From Comamonas koreensis (GTDB lineage: Bacteria; Pseudomonadota; Gammaproteobacteria; Burkholderiales; Burkholderiaceae_C): a stretch of 64,000 bases of DNA. Each line of letters begins with the position of its first letter. Positions within the stretch are counted from its first letter, which is position 1. The stretch lies in assembly GCF_014076495.1 (NCBI RefSeq), contig NZ_CP043575.1:3782001-3846000 (forward strand). The letters are read 5' to 3'. Both the position numbers and the translations under genes were made by a program. Shown in pieces: positions 8,795-16,972 of this stretch. Below the pieces are notes generated by a model. It did no database searches. It saw nothing but the letters and a program-made list of their open reading frames with translations, and was not told the DNA's origin.

Positions 8795-9790
8795 TCAGTT
8801 GGGCTCAATGCCGGCCTGCTTGATGACGTTGCCCCACTTCTCGCTCTCCTGCGCGATAAAGCTATCGAACTGCTCGGCGCTCTGTGGTGCCAGCTCCATG
8901 CCCAGCGATTCCAGCTTGGTCCTGACATCGGGCTGCGCGAGGATCTGCGCAATATCGGCCGACAGCTTGTGCAGCACAGGCGCCGGCGTCTTGGCCGGCG
9001 CCACCAAGCCAAACCAGGTGCCCACGTTGTAGTGGGGCAGTTGCGCCGCTTCGGCCACGGTCGGCAGATCGGGCGAAGCGCTGGAGCGCTTGGCGGTGGT
9101 GACGGCCAGCGCGCGCAGCTTGCCGCTTTTGACATGGGGGATTGCGAGCGCCGAGGTCAGCGGCATCATGTTGACCCTGCCGGAGAGCAGGTCGTTCAAG
9201 GCCTCGGACTGGCCTTTGTAGGGCACATGCGCGAGCGCGATATGGGCCTCTTGCGCCAGCAGCTCGCCCGACAGGTGGTTGGAGGTGCCCAGGCCGGCAG
9301 TGGCATAGGTCAAAGGCGGATCGCTCTTCTTGGCCAGCGCGACGAACTCGGCCATGGTCTTGGCCGGCAGGCTGGGGTGCACGACGATGATATTGGGCAC
9401 ATAGCCAAAGCCGGCAATCGCCTTGAAGTCGCGCACGGGGCTCCAGCTGATGCTCTTTTGCAGCGCGGGTGCCACCGCATGGCTGGGGCTGACCGCCAGC
9501 AGGGTGTAGCCATCAGGCGCCGATTTGGCGACATAGTCGGTGCCAATGGAGCCGCCCGCGCCCGTCTTGTTCTCGACGATAAAGGGCTTGCCATACTGGG
9601 TTGAGAGCTTGTCGCTGATGATGCGCGCAACCGAATCGACCACCCCGCCCGCCGAGAACGGCACGATGACCTTGACCGGCTTGCTGGGATAGCCTTCTGC
9701 CTGGGGCTGCGCCTGCGCAAGCGCAGTTACGGCCAGACTGCACGCCAGCAAGGCGCGCGCCGCATGGGCAAGGGATGGGATGGTCTGCAT
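8795..9790 (-). CDS. Bug-family tripartite tricarboxylate transporter receptor
   Basis: A 331-residue periplasmic solute receptor of the Bug/TctC family, very abundant in Burkholderiales. The signal peptide spans about residues 1-27 (cleavage near ALAQA). Family marks are YPSKPVKVIVPFSAGGVVDSVARI, the VENKTGAGGSIGTDYVAKSAPDGYTLL block and YVPNIIVVHPSLPAKT. The membrane partners (TctA/TctB) are not nearby, which is usual for orphan Bug receptors. It lies between an acyl-CoA dehydrogenase and a nitronate monooxygenase gene in one minus-strand operon, so its ligand is probably a carboxylate fed into that pathway. Confidence 0.92.
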   Translation of the reverse strand: MQTIPSLAHAARALLACSLAVTALAQAQPQAEGYPSKPVKVIVPFSAGGVVDSVARIISDKLSTQYGKPFIVENKTGAGGSIGTDYVAKSAPDGYTLLAVSPSHAVAPALQKSISWSPVRDFKAIAGFGYVPNIIVVHPSLPAKTMAEFVALAKKSDPPLTYATAGLGTSNHLSGELLAQEAHIALAHVPYKGQSEALNDLLSGRVNMMPLTSALAIPHVKSGKLRALAVTTAKRSSASPDLPTVAEAAQLPHYNVGTWFGLVAPAKTPAPVLHKLSADIAQILAQPDVRTKLESLGMELAPQSAEQFDSFIAQESEKWGNVIKQAGIEPN

Positions 9791-9874
9791 GGCTTTGTCT
9801 CCTGAGAAGGGTGGATTGCGCTTTTGTTGGTCTGCGCTTGTTCTTATCTCGATACGCGTCGCGGTAATGGGCGG

Positions 9875-11029
9875 CTAGGTGTTCAGTGCCGCCATCGTGC
9901 GTTTGGCGATATTGGTGATGTGGACCTGGCTCGTGCCTTCATAGAGCCGGAACAGGCGCACATCGCGGTAGAAGCGCTCGGCCACATTGCCGGCCACATA
10001 GCCGCTGCCGCCAAAGATCTGCACGGCCCGGTCGGCCACACGGCCGCAGGTCTCGGAGGCAAAGAGCTTGCACATGGAGGCTTCCATGGTCACGTCCTGG
10101 CCATCGTCGCGCTTGCGGGCGGTCTCCAGCACCAGTGCGCGGGCGGCATGTACCTCGGTATTGCTTTCGGCAATCAGCTGCTGCACCAACTGGAACTCGC
10201 TGATCGGCTGGCCAAACTGCTGGCGGCGCTGCGCTTGCAGGGCCATCTCCTGCACCAGGCGGATGGCGGGGCCCACGCAGAGACCGGCCAGGTTGATCCG
10301 CTGCTTGTTGAGGGCGCGCATCGCTGTGCGAAAGCCCTTGCCCTCCAGACCACCAACGATGGCGCTTTCATGCACGCGCACCTGGTCCAGCACCACCTCA
10401 CCGACGGGCGAGCCATGCTGGCCCATCTTGCGCATCGCAGGTGGTGTGGACAGCCCGGGCGTGCCGCGTTCGATCAGAAAGGCGCTGATGCCGTTGGCGC
10501 CCTTGCTGCCGGGCTCGGACCGGGCAAACACGGTGAACAGGTTGGCAATCGGCGCATTGGTGATAAAGCACTTGCGCCCGCTGATCACAAAATGCGCACC
10601 ATCGCGCACAGCGGTGGTCCGCAGCGCGGTGGCGTCCGAGCCAGCTTCGGGCTCGGTCAGCGCAAAGCAGCCGGTCACTTCGCCGCTGGCCAGCAGCGGC
10701 AGGTATTGGCGTTTCTGCGCTTCGGTGCCATCGACCACCAGCGACTCCGACGCAATGCCGGTGTTGCCGCCAAAGCGCGCCCGGAAAGCGGTCGCTACCT
10801 GCGAGACCTCGATATTGACCAGCGCCAGCTCCTCGGTCGTCAGGCCCGCGCCGCCATAGGCCTCGGGGATGCTGTGGCCAAACAGGCCCAGCTCGCGCAT
10901 GCGCTGCACCACCGGCTCGGGGATCAGGTCCTGCGCATCGACCTGCACCTCGATCGGCTGGCATTCGTTGCGCAAAAAAACACGCAGCTCGGCCAGCATG
11001 GCTTCAAACGTCTGGGGGTCTCGGATCAT
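9875..11029 (-). CDS. Acyl-CoA dehydrogenase
   Basis: A 384-residue FAD enzyme oxidising an acyl-CoA to its enoyl-CoA. Family signatures are CFALTEPEAGSDATALRT (FAD/substrate loop) and the C-terminal QIFGGSGYVAGNVAERFYRDVRLFRLYEGTSQVH, whose YEGTSQ stretch holds the catalytic-base region. The ATG at 11029 with AAGAAAG upstream is preferred; an earlier in-frame ATG at 11119 would overlap the IclR gene with a non-homologous leader. It lies 49 bases after the iclR-type gene and heads the ACAD-Bug-nitronate monooxygenase operon. Chain-length specificity cannot be read. Confidence 0.93.
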   Translation of the reverse strand: MIRDPQTFEAMLAELRVFLRNECQPIEVQVDAQDLIPEPVVQRMRELGLFGHSIPEAYGGAGLTTEELALVNIEVSQVATAFRARFGGNTGIASESLVVDGTEAQKRQYLPLLASGEVTGCFALTEPEAGSDATALRTTAVRDGAHFVISGRKCFITNAPIANLFTVFARSEPGSKGANGISAFLIERGTPGLSTPPAMRKMGQHGSPVGEVVLDQVRVHESAIVGGLEGKGFRTAMRALNKQRINLAGLCVGPAIRLVQEMALQAQRRQQFGQPISEFQLVQQLIAESNTEVHAARALVLETARKRDDGQDVTMEASMCKLFASETCGRVADRAVQIFGGSGYVAGNVAERFYRDVRLFRLYEGTSQVHITNIAKRTMAALNT

Positions 11030-11078
11030 CACGCTTCTTTCTTGGGGGTGGTGGCCTGGCGCCGGCGGCAGGGCTTGG

Positions 11079-11918
11079 CTAGCGCATGCCCAGCGCCAGC
11101 TCCAGTTGAAAAACGGCATCTTTCAGCAACGGTGCCACCTCGCGGCTGAGCTGGTTCCTGGATGCCCGGTGGGTGGACAAGGTGCAGTTCAGCGCGACGG
11201 GCAAGCCGCCCAGGTGGGTGCGCACCGGCACGGCAATCGCATGGATCTCCTTGCGCCAGTCGCCCTTGGAGTGGCAGTAGCCCTCTTCTTGGAAGCGCAC
11301 TACATCGGCCTGCCAGTGGGGCAGTTGGGCCTCGTACTCGGTACGGTCCTTGACCCGGAGGTAATTGAGGATGGCGCGCTGCTCGGCCGCCGGGCAGGCC
11401 AGGATCAGCGCCCGGCCGATGGCGCTGGACAGCAGCGGGCGGGTGGAGCCGATATCGGGCAGGTGCTGGTTGGTGGAATCGGCCCGCACCGAGTCGATAT
11501 AGACCACCTGGTCGCGGTCGCGCACCCCCATGTTGACGGTGCAGCCAGTGCTGCGCGCCAGCGACTCCATCAGCGGCTTGGCCGCCTGGCGCACGGCCAT
11601 GCTGGCCAGCAGCGGGTGGCCCAGCGACAGCACGCCCGGGCCCAGCCGGTACTTTTGCAGCTGGCCATCTCGGCTCAGATAGCCCAGCAAGGTGAGCGTA
11701 TAGGTCAGCCGTGAGACGGTGGGCTTGGGCAGGCCGGTGCGGTCGGCAATCTCCCGGTTGCCCAGCACCGGGCTGGCCGGCGTGAACGCGCGCAGCACCT
11801 CCAGACCGCGCGCCAGGTTCATCGAGAACTGGCGGTCTTGCGTGAGGTCATGGGGGCTGACAAGCCCGGGCAGAGGGATGGTGTGCACGGCAGGTTTGGC
11901 GGTGGTTCGTGTGGTCAT
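11079..11918 (-). CDS. IclR-family transcriptional regulator
   Basis: A 279-residue regulator. The N-terminal winged helix (FSMNLARGLEVLRAF, then LGNREIADRTGLPKPTVSRLTYTL) is followed by the IclR ligand-binding domain (YRLGPGVLSLG to the C-terminal EVAPLLKDAVFQLELALG). The ATG at 11918 is chosen; a TTG at 11945 is also in frame. It is divergent from the CaiB-type gene and upstream of the acyl-CoA dehydrogenase operon. A 17-bp palindrome lies in the divergent gap. It probably controls both flanks in response to a carboxylate or CoA-pathway intermediate. Confidence 0.9.
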   Translation of the reverse strand: MTTRTTAKPAVHTIPLPGLVSPHDLTQDRQFSMNLARGLEVLRAFTPASPVLGNREIADRTGLPKPTVSRLTYTLTLLGYLSRDGQLQKYRLGPGVLSLGHPLLASMAVRQAAKPLMESLARSTGCTVNMGVRDRDQVVYIDSVRADSTNQHLPDIGSTRPLLSSAIGRALILACPAAEQRAILNYLRVKDRTEYEAQLPHWQADVVRFQEEGYCHSKGDWRKEIHAIAVPVRTHLGGLPVALNCTLSTHRASRNQLSREVAPLLKDAVFQLELALGMR

Positions 11919-11960
11919 GATTGGGCGGCGGCCTTTCCAGGTCAATCGTTTGAGCCGAGT

Positions 11961-11977
11961 GTTTCGCTAAGCGAAAC
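11961..11977. promoter_or_regulatory. Operator-like palindrome in iclR/caiB gap
   Basis: GTTTCGCTAAGCGAAAC is a perfect inverted repeat (8-base arms around one central base). It is placed 43 bases upstream of the IclR-type start and 69 bases upstream of the CoA-transferase start. IclR-family operators are commonly short palindromes of this kind. Confidence 0.6.
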
Positions 11978-12045
11978 ATGCTATTGCAGCTGCCCATCCG
12001 CTGTGGGACAAAGCGGCTATTGCGCTTACTGCACGAAGAGTTTTC

Positions 12046-13263
12046 ATGACCCACCACAAGACCAAGACCAACCCGGGCTCGCTGGCCGGCGTACGCATTC
12101 TGGACATGGCCACGGTGCTGGCTGCGCCCAGTGGCGCGACCATGTGCGCCGACCATGGCGCCGATGTCGTCAAGCTGGAGCTGCCCGATGGCAACGATGC
12201 GCTGCGCCACATGCAGCCCATCAAGGATGGATCGCCGCTGTGGTGGAAGGTGGCGAACCGGGGCAAGCGCGGCATCACCTTGGATGTGCGCAAGCCGCAG
12301 GGGCGCGAGCTGCTGCTGGCCATGCTGGCGCAGTTCGATGTGCTGGTGGAGAACTTTCGCACCGGCAGCCTGGACCGCTGGGGCCTGGATATTGCCACCC
12401 TGCACCGCGCCAATCCGCGCCTTATCGTGGTGCGCCTGACCGGCTTTGGCCAGACGGGGCCCTACAGCGCCCGCGCCGGCTTTGCGCGGGTGTTTGAGGC
12501 GATGAGCGGCTTCACCAACCTGACCGCACCTGCAGGTGGCGCGCCGATGCACAGCAACTACCCGATCGGCGATTCGGTCGCCGGCATCTTTTGCGCGTTC
12601 TCGATCGCTGCAGAAATGGCCCGCCTGCGTGCCGACCCCGAGGCGCTGGGCGTGGAGGTGGACCTGTCAGCCACCGAGGCGCTGTTCCGCATTCTGGACC
12701 CGCTGCCCGTCGAGCATGAACAGCTGGGCCTGGCCCGGCGCGGCGAAGGCAATCTGGCCACCTACACGGCGCCGTCCAACATGTACCGCAGTGCCGATGG
12801 CGTGTTCTTCTCGATGGTGGCGTCATCGCAGGCCGTCTGGCTGCGGCTGTGCAAGGCCATGGACAAGCCCCAGCTGGCAGACGACCCGCGCTTTGGCAGC
12901 CTGCCCCAGCGCGTGGCCCATGTGCATGCGCTCGATGCCATCGTCAGCGGCTGGTTTGCCGAGCATGGCTTTGTGCAGATCAGCCAGAAGCTGGAGGCCT
13001 GCGAGATTCCGTTCAGCAAGGTCTATGACATCGCCGATATCGAGGCGGACCCGCATTTTCAGGCGCGCGAGGCCATCATCCGCCTGGCCGATGCCGACCA
13101 TGGCAGCCTGCCTGCGCCCTGCATTGTTCCGCGCATCATCGGCCGCGACATGCCGGTGCCCCGAAGCGGCCCGGCACTGGGCGAGCACAACGCCGAGGTC
13201 TATGCCGCCTTCGGCATCTCGGCCGATGAACTGGCACAGCTGCGCGCGCAAGGCGTGGTCTGA
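12046..13263 (+). CDS. CaiB/BaiF-family CoA-transferase (class III)
   Basis: A 405-residue CoA-transferase, moving CoA between a donor acyl-CoA and a carboxylate. It begins with the family start GSLAGVRILDMATVLAAPSGATMCADHGADVVKLE and shows WKVANRGKRGITLDVRKPQG, VENFRTGSLDRWGLD and LIVVRLTGFGQTGPY, all typical. It is transcribed away from the iclR-type gene across the palindrome at 11961. A reductase follows on the same strand after a 150-base gap occupied by an inverted-repeat element. With the acyl-CoA dehydrogenase on the other strand, it suggests activation and oxidation of a carboxylic acid. Confidence 0.92.
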   Translation: MTHHKTKTNPGSLAGVRILDMATVLAAPSGATMCADHGADVVKLELPDGNDALRHMQPIKDGSPLWWKVANRGKRGITLDVRKPQGRELLLAMLAQFDVLVENFRTGSLDRWGLDIATLHRANPRLIVVRLTGFGQTGPYSARAGFARVFEAMSGFTNLTAPAGGAPMHSNYPIGDSVAGIFCAFSIAAEMARLRADPEALGVEVDLSATEALFRILDPLPVEHEQLGLARRGEGNLATYTAPSNMYRSADGVFFSMVASSQAVWLRLCKAMDKPQLADDPRFGSLPQRVAHVHALDAIVSGWFAEHGFVQISQKLEACEIPFSKVYDIADIEADPHFQAREAIIRLADADHGSLPAPCIVPRIIGRDMPVPRSGPALGEHNAEVYAAFGISADELAQLRAQGVV

Positions 13264-13277
13264 CCGTATACCTCATT

Positions 13278-13400
13278 AGAGTCGCTAACACGACCCCGCA
13301 AACCGAAGGTTTGCGATTGAGACTAGGCGTCGAGCCGCAGGCAGTACAGTAGTACGACAAGGTTCGGCAACGACGTATCAAGGGTTGTGTTAGCGACTCT
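13278..13400. repeat. 123-bp element with 18-bp terminal inverted repeats and inner hairpin
   Basis: The outer arms are AGAGTCGCTAACACGACC (13278-13295) and GGTTGTGTTAGCGACTCT (13383-13400), inverted copies with one mismatch. Inside lies a perfect 8-bp hairpin, CGCAAACC-GAA-GGTTTGCG (13297-13315), and no reading frame. It occupies almost the whole gap between the CoA-transferase and reductase genes. The form is that of a small dispersed intergenic repeat or MITE. I saw no second copy in this window. Confidence 0.65.
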
Positions 13401-13413
13401 TCAGGAGAACTGC

Positions 13414-14415
13414 ATGAACCGCTACCAGGCCATGGTCACGCGCAGCGCGGACCAAGCCATCCACTCCCAGATAGAGACCCTGCAGCGCGGCGAACTTGCG
13501 CCCGGCGAAGTGCTGGTCCAGGCCCACTATGCGGGCGTCAACTACAAGGACTGTTTGTCGCTGCATGGGGCCGCCAGGATCATCACGCAGTTTCCCCGGG
13601 TGGCAGGGATCGAGGTGGTGGGTGAAGTGCTTGAATCGCGCAGCGAGCAGTTCCGGCCCGGGGACATGGTGCTCAGCCATGGTTTCGGGCGCGGCATGGA
13701 TGTCGATGGTGGTTTTGCGGAGCTGGTGCAGGCCCCCGCCGAGCACCTGCAAGCCCTGCCCGCAGGCCTGAGCGCTGAGCAGGTCGCCATCCTCGGCGTG
13801 CCCGGCTTTACTGCGGCGATGGCGCTGGAGCGCTTTGAGGAGCTGGGCCTCCAGCCTGACAGCGGCCTGGTCGCCATCTCCGGCGCCGGCGGCGCCGTGG
13901 GCCGGCTGGCCATCCATATGCTGCACCGGGCCGGTTACCGCACCGCCGCGCTGACCCGCAACCTTGCCAACGAAACGGCACTGCGCGCGCTGGGCGCCAG
14001 CCAAGTGATCGACATCAGCCAGGTGGTGGATTCCAAGCGCCCCATCGAAAAGCCGCAGTTCGCTGCCGGCATCGACAACGTGGGCGGCGCGGTGCTGTCA
14101 TGGATGCTGCGGTCTCTGGCCGATGGCGGCCTGCTGGCCAGTGTGGGCAATGCCTCGGGCAACAGCTTTGACGGCAGCGTACTGCCCTTTATCATGCGCC
14201 GCGCCCAGATGTTCGGCATCGTCGCCAACGCCCCTTGGCCGCAGCGGCGCCGGCTGTGGGACAAGCTGGCGGGCGACTGGAAGCCGGACTTTGCCGCGCT
14301 GCAATCCGATGTGCACTTTATCGGGCTGGACGACCTGCTGGGGCATGCGGCGCGGCAGCTGGAGGGGGCGACGAGTGGGCGCACGGTGGTGCGGTTTGGG
14401 GCGGCGGCCGCATAG
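13414..14415 (+). CDS. MDR-family NADPH oxidoreductase, YhdH/AcuI-like
   Basis: A 333-residue zinc-free medium-chain reductase of the YhdH/AcuI group, whose studied members reduce acryloyl-CoA to propionyl-CoA. It has the GroES-like N-terminal half (VNYKDCLSLHGAARIITQFPRVAGIEVVGEV), the nucleotide-binding start VAISGAGGAVGRLAIHMLHRAGYRTAALT, and the family's C-terminal VLPFIMRRAQMFGIVAN. The ATG at 13414 has CAGGAGAAC just upstream. Likely role: saturation of an enoyl-CoA or quinone-type substrate. Whether it is co-transcribed with the CoA-transferase depends on the element between them. Confidence 0.85.
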   Translation: MNRYQAMVTRSADQAIHSQIETLQRGELAPGEVLVQAHYAGVNYKDCLSLHGAARIITQFPRVAGIEVVGEVLESRSEQFRPGDMVLSHGFGRGMDVDGGFAELVQAPAEHLQALPAGLSAEQVAILGVPGFTAAMALERFEELGLQPDSGLVAISGAGGAVGRLAIHMLHRAGYRTAALTRNLANETALRALGASQVIDISQVVDSKRPIEKPQFAAGIDNVGGAVLSWMLRSLADGGLLASVGNASGNSFDGSVLPFIMRRAQMFGIVANAPWPQRRRLWDKLAGDWKPDFAALQSDVHFIGLDDLLGHAARQLEGATSGRTVVRFGAAAA

Positions 14416-14469
14416 GCCAATACCGAGCCTCCGTAGAATGGCCGATTTCAGCGAGTGCTTGGATCTGCG

Positions 14470-14877
14470 ATGAGGGTGGTAGCGCGAAAGGTATTTCCGG
14501 ACATTCGACTCCCAGTTGGCGAGACCGATGTTTTTGACAACCGTCGCCACGCCGCATCGCTGGAAATCGTCGTGAAAAGTCTGGTGGACAACACCGTCGC
14601 TCTGCACATTTCGATCCCACATTACGAAGTGCTGCTGGAGACCGATGAAGGCAACCACAGCGCCTACTGGTGCAGCGGGCAATTCAAAGGCGGCATCGTC
14701 TTTGAAATTGCAGCGGGCGGCCTGCTCTCGCGGGAGCAGGCCATGCCAGGTTTACTGACATCGGCCGCGGCCCTTTTAGATGTTCACGAATGGTTTATCG
14801 CCACCAGCGGAATTTGCGTTTCGGTGGTTTCAACGACGCAGCCTTTTTGTCTCTTGAAGCCGCACGGCGCTAATTAA
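14470..14877 (+). CDS. Hypothetical protein
   Basis: A 135-residue protein beginning MRVVARKVFPDIRLPVGE. I do not recognise the family. No signal peptide or membrane segment is obvious; the chain alternates short hydrophobic strands (SLEIVVKSLV, VALHISIPHYEVLLE) and looks like a compact cytoplasmic alpha/beta domain. It starts 55 bases after the reductase gene. Its 3' end overlaps the convergent large secreted-protein gene by 8 bases. Confidence 0.55.
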   Translation: MRVVARKVFPDIRLPVGETDVFDNRRHAASLEIVVKSLVDNTVALHISIPHYEVLLETDEGNHSAYWCSGQFKGGIVFEIAAGGLLSREQAMPGLLTSAAALLDVHEWFIATSGICVSVVSTTQPFCLLKPHGAN

Positions 14878-16477
14878 GCGGCACCTGGCCCAGGCCCACT
14901 AGATTGCCATAGCGGTCACGCAGACGGACGTAAGAGTTGGAAAGGGCAAACGCATCTTGCAGCTCGATCGGACCCGAGGAACCCGATGTACCCGTGGCAG
15001 TGGGCCACTGGCATTCGCCTCGCAGCATCTGCGTGTTGAACTGGCACCGCACGGAGCCATCGTCATTGGTCACAAACTCACCCTCTCTGCGATTGAGGGT
15101 GACGGTCAAAGGCCTTCCGGCATACGACAAGCCCGGAAAATACCACTCACCAAACAACTGGTCTTCCAGTGTCTGCCAGGGCTGCAGAGGCAAGCGGCGC
15201 ATCCGTTTGGCGGACTCTCCCGGGAATTGCACCATCGCCTCTGCCAAGCTGCCAGCCGGCATGCCATACCCACCCGTGCGGCCGGAAACCTGTACCATGA
15301 CCTCGCCTTCGTCCCGTACCAGCTCGCCACTGGACGCGGCACCGCCTACGCTGCGGCCACCCCGGTACTGTTGCAAGCTAAATCGGGCGCTGCTGACATC
15401 TCTCAATTCTGGATCGGGTGCGAAGTCGCCCACCCCCATAGCGAAAGTCGGCTGTCCATCGGCCCGGTAAGCAAATACCTGCATGACCATTTTTCCGCCC
15501 TGCACATCCAGGCTCACGCCACGCCCAGGCTTGCCCGTCAGCTCATCGTCCATCACCCAGGTGCCATTGCTGGGCTGGTAGGCAGGCCGCTGCGCATAGC
15601 CAAAAGTGCCTGGCATAAACGATTCAAGCCCATTGGCGCAGCAGCCGACGATGACACCCCCGCTGTATGGATAATCCGCGCGCGTATTGATGCCCAATAA
15701 CTGCAATGGCGCAGCACCTTCGGCTTGCAGGCTGACGGCGCCAGCAACTTGAGCGCCCAAGAGGCGGAACTGCGCCTCTTTCACCACGGGTGCTTGCCCA
15801 GCATCTGCAGCATTTGCAGCAACGCAGCGGATGCTGTCGCTTGGCGTAGTGAGGCTGCACTCCAGCGTCTCGCTCGTTTGGCCATCGGATAGCGTCAGAC
15901 GCATGGGTTCGGTGGGACTGGTCTTGAGCATCGCAAACCAGCTTTTCTCGACCTGGCCCTGCGCATTCAATCCAAACCAACGCGCCATCCTTGAAGAAGT
16001 CTTCCACTGCTCAGTCTGGTAATAGGCGGCATCTGGCGCGGTAAAAATAAAGCGCTCGATGTCCTTTGCTGGTTCGCCAGGCAGCTGCATGGTTCCCTGC
16101 AAGCCATTGCGAAAGCTGAGCTTCACATCGCCAATGCTTTTGTCTTCTTGCGCATCGCGCGGCTCGCTGCCAAAACTGCGGCCTCCTTGGTAGCGCAGCA
16201 GCGGGGCTGTGACGGTGTCGCCCTCCATCTGTCCCGTGGCAGCGTAGAAAGTAGCATCGCCATTTTTCTCGTAGCCAAATACCTGCATAAAGAAAGTATT
16301 GCCCTGCACATCAATGGCAAAACCTCGGCCTGGTTTGCCATCTACTTCATCGCTGATGACCCAGGTGCCTGCCTGTGGCGTAAAACTGCGTGCTGCCCAG
16401 TTGGGAGATAGGGACAGACCCAGTGCAGATACTGCGAGAATGGATGCCAGCTTTGGAATGCGCGTTTGGTGTGCCAC
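14870..16477 (-). CDS. Secreted protein with two copies of a GKPGRG domain
   Basis: A 535-residue protein of unknown function, probably exported: it has a hydrophobic leader (ASILAVSALGLSLSP) followed by a polar, beta-rich chain. A domain of roughly 110 residues occurs twice, near residues 33-150 and 295-410. Both copies share GTWV...DE..GKPGRG..DVQG...MQVF.Y, then Y.GGRS.G. The same domain makes up the N-terminal part of the 286-residue protein at 34254-35114. GTG is the start codon, with AGGGAGA 7 bases upstream. It is divergent from a small unknown gene. I know no function for this family. Confidence 0.72.
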   Translation of the reverse strand: MAHQTRIPKLASILAVSALGLSLSPNWAARSFTPQAGTWVISDEVDGKPGRGFAIDVQGNTFFMQVFGYEKNGDATFYAATGQMEGDTVTAPLLRYQGGRSFGSEPRDAQEDKSIGDVKLSFRNGLQGTMQLPGEPAKDIERFIFTAPDAAYYQTEQWKTSSRMARWFGLNAQGQVEKSWFAMLKTSPTEPMRLTLSDGQTSETLECSLTTPSDSIRCVAANAADAGQAPVVKEAQFRLLGAQVAGAVSLQAEGAAPLQLLGINTRADYPYSGGVIVGCCANGLESFMPGTFGYAQRPAYQPSNGTWVMDDELTGKPGRGVSLDVQGGKMVMQVFAYRADGQPTFAMGVGDFAPDPELRDVSSARFSLQQYRGGRSVGGAASSGELVRDEGEVMVQVSGRTGGYGMPAGSLAEAMVQFPGESAKRMRRLPLQPWQTLEDQLFGEWYFPGLSYAGRPLTVTLNRREGEFVTNDDGSVRCQFNTQMLRGECQWPTATGTSGSSGPIELQDAFALSNSYVRLRDRYGNLVGLGQVPLN

Positions 16478-16506
16478 TTTATCTCCCTGGATTGAATCAT
16501 TTTCAG

Positions 16507-16851
16507 ATGCACGTCATTTGTACTTATCACCTGGATGCCAGCGATGCGGACGAAGCTGGATTCCATGAATACCATTATGAGTATTACATCTTCCAATTCT
16601 CTGAAGGCGAAGAAAGTTTCTTTGCGCGCAGCTATACCGATGAGCCCCATAGGGCGCACTTTCTCAATGCAGAAAAAGCCGGTCGATCACGACCATTGAC
16701 GACCAAGGATTCAGGCGCACCACTTTTCCTGGAAGCACAGGCCTATTTAAGGCAGGCGGGGAAAACCGAGCTGAGCTGGCTCAGCGGTAAAGGCAATGGT
16801 TATGAGCCGCTGCAAAACCCGGTGATTCAGGACCCCATCAAACAGCGCTGA
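16507..16851 (+). CDS. Hypothetical protein
   Basis: A 114-residue acidic protein, starting MHVICTYHLDASDADEAG. It is rich in aromatic residues (HEYHYEYYIFQF) and has no signal peptide. The ATG at 16507 avoids overlap with the divergent GTG-started gene; the frame is open further upstream to 16390. The family is not recognised and the ribosome binding site is weak. Confidence 0.5.
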   Translation: MHVICTYHLDASDADEAGFHEYHYEYYIFQFSEGEESFFARSYTDEPHRAHFLNAEKAGRSRPLTTKDSGAPLFLEAQAYLRQAGKTELSWLSGKGNGYEPLQNPVIQDPIKQR

Positions 16852-16972
16852 TGCCTTCGCAAGCACACAAAGACCAGCACAAATCGCCGGTTGCAGATAA
16901 GCGATACCGACGTTTGGCGGCCCTGGTGGGTGCGCCGATTCAAAGCGATGGATGGCGCACCCAGCACCCCGA

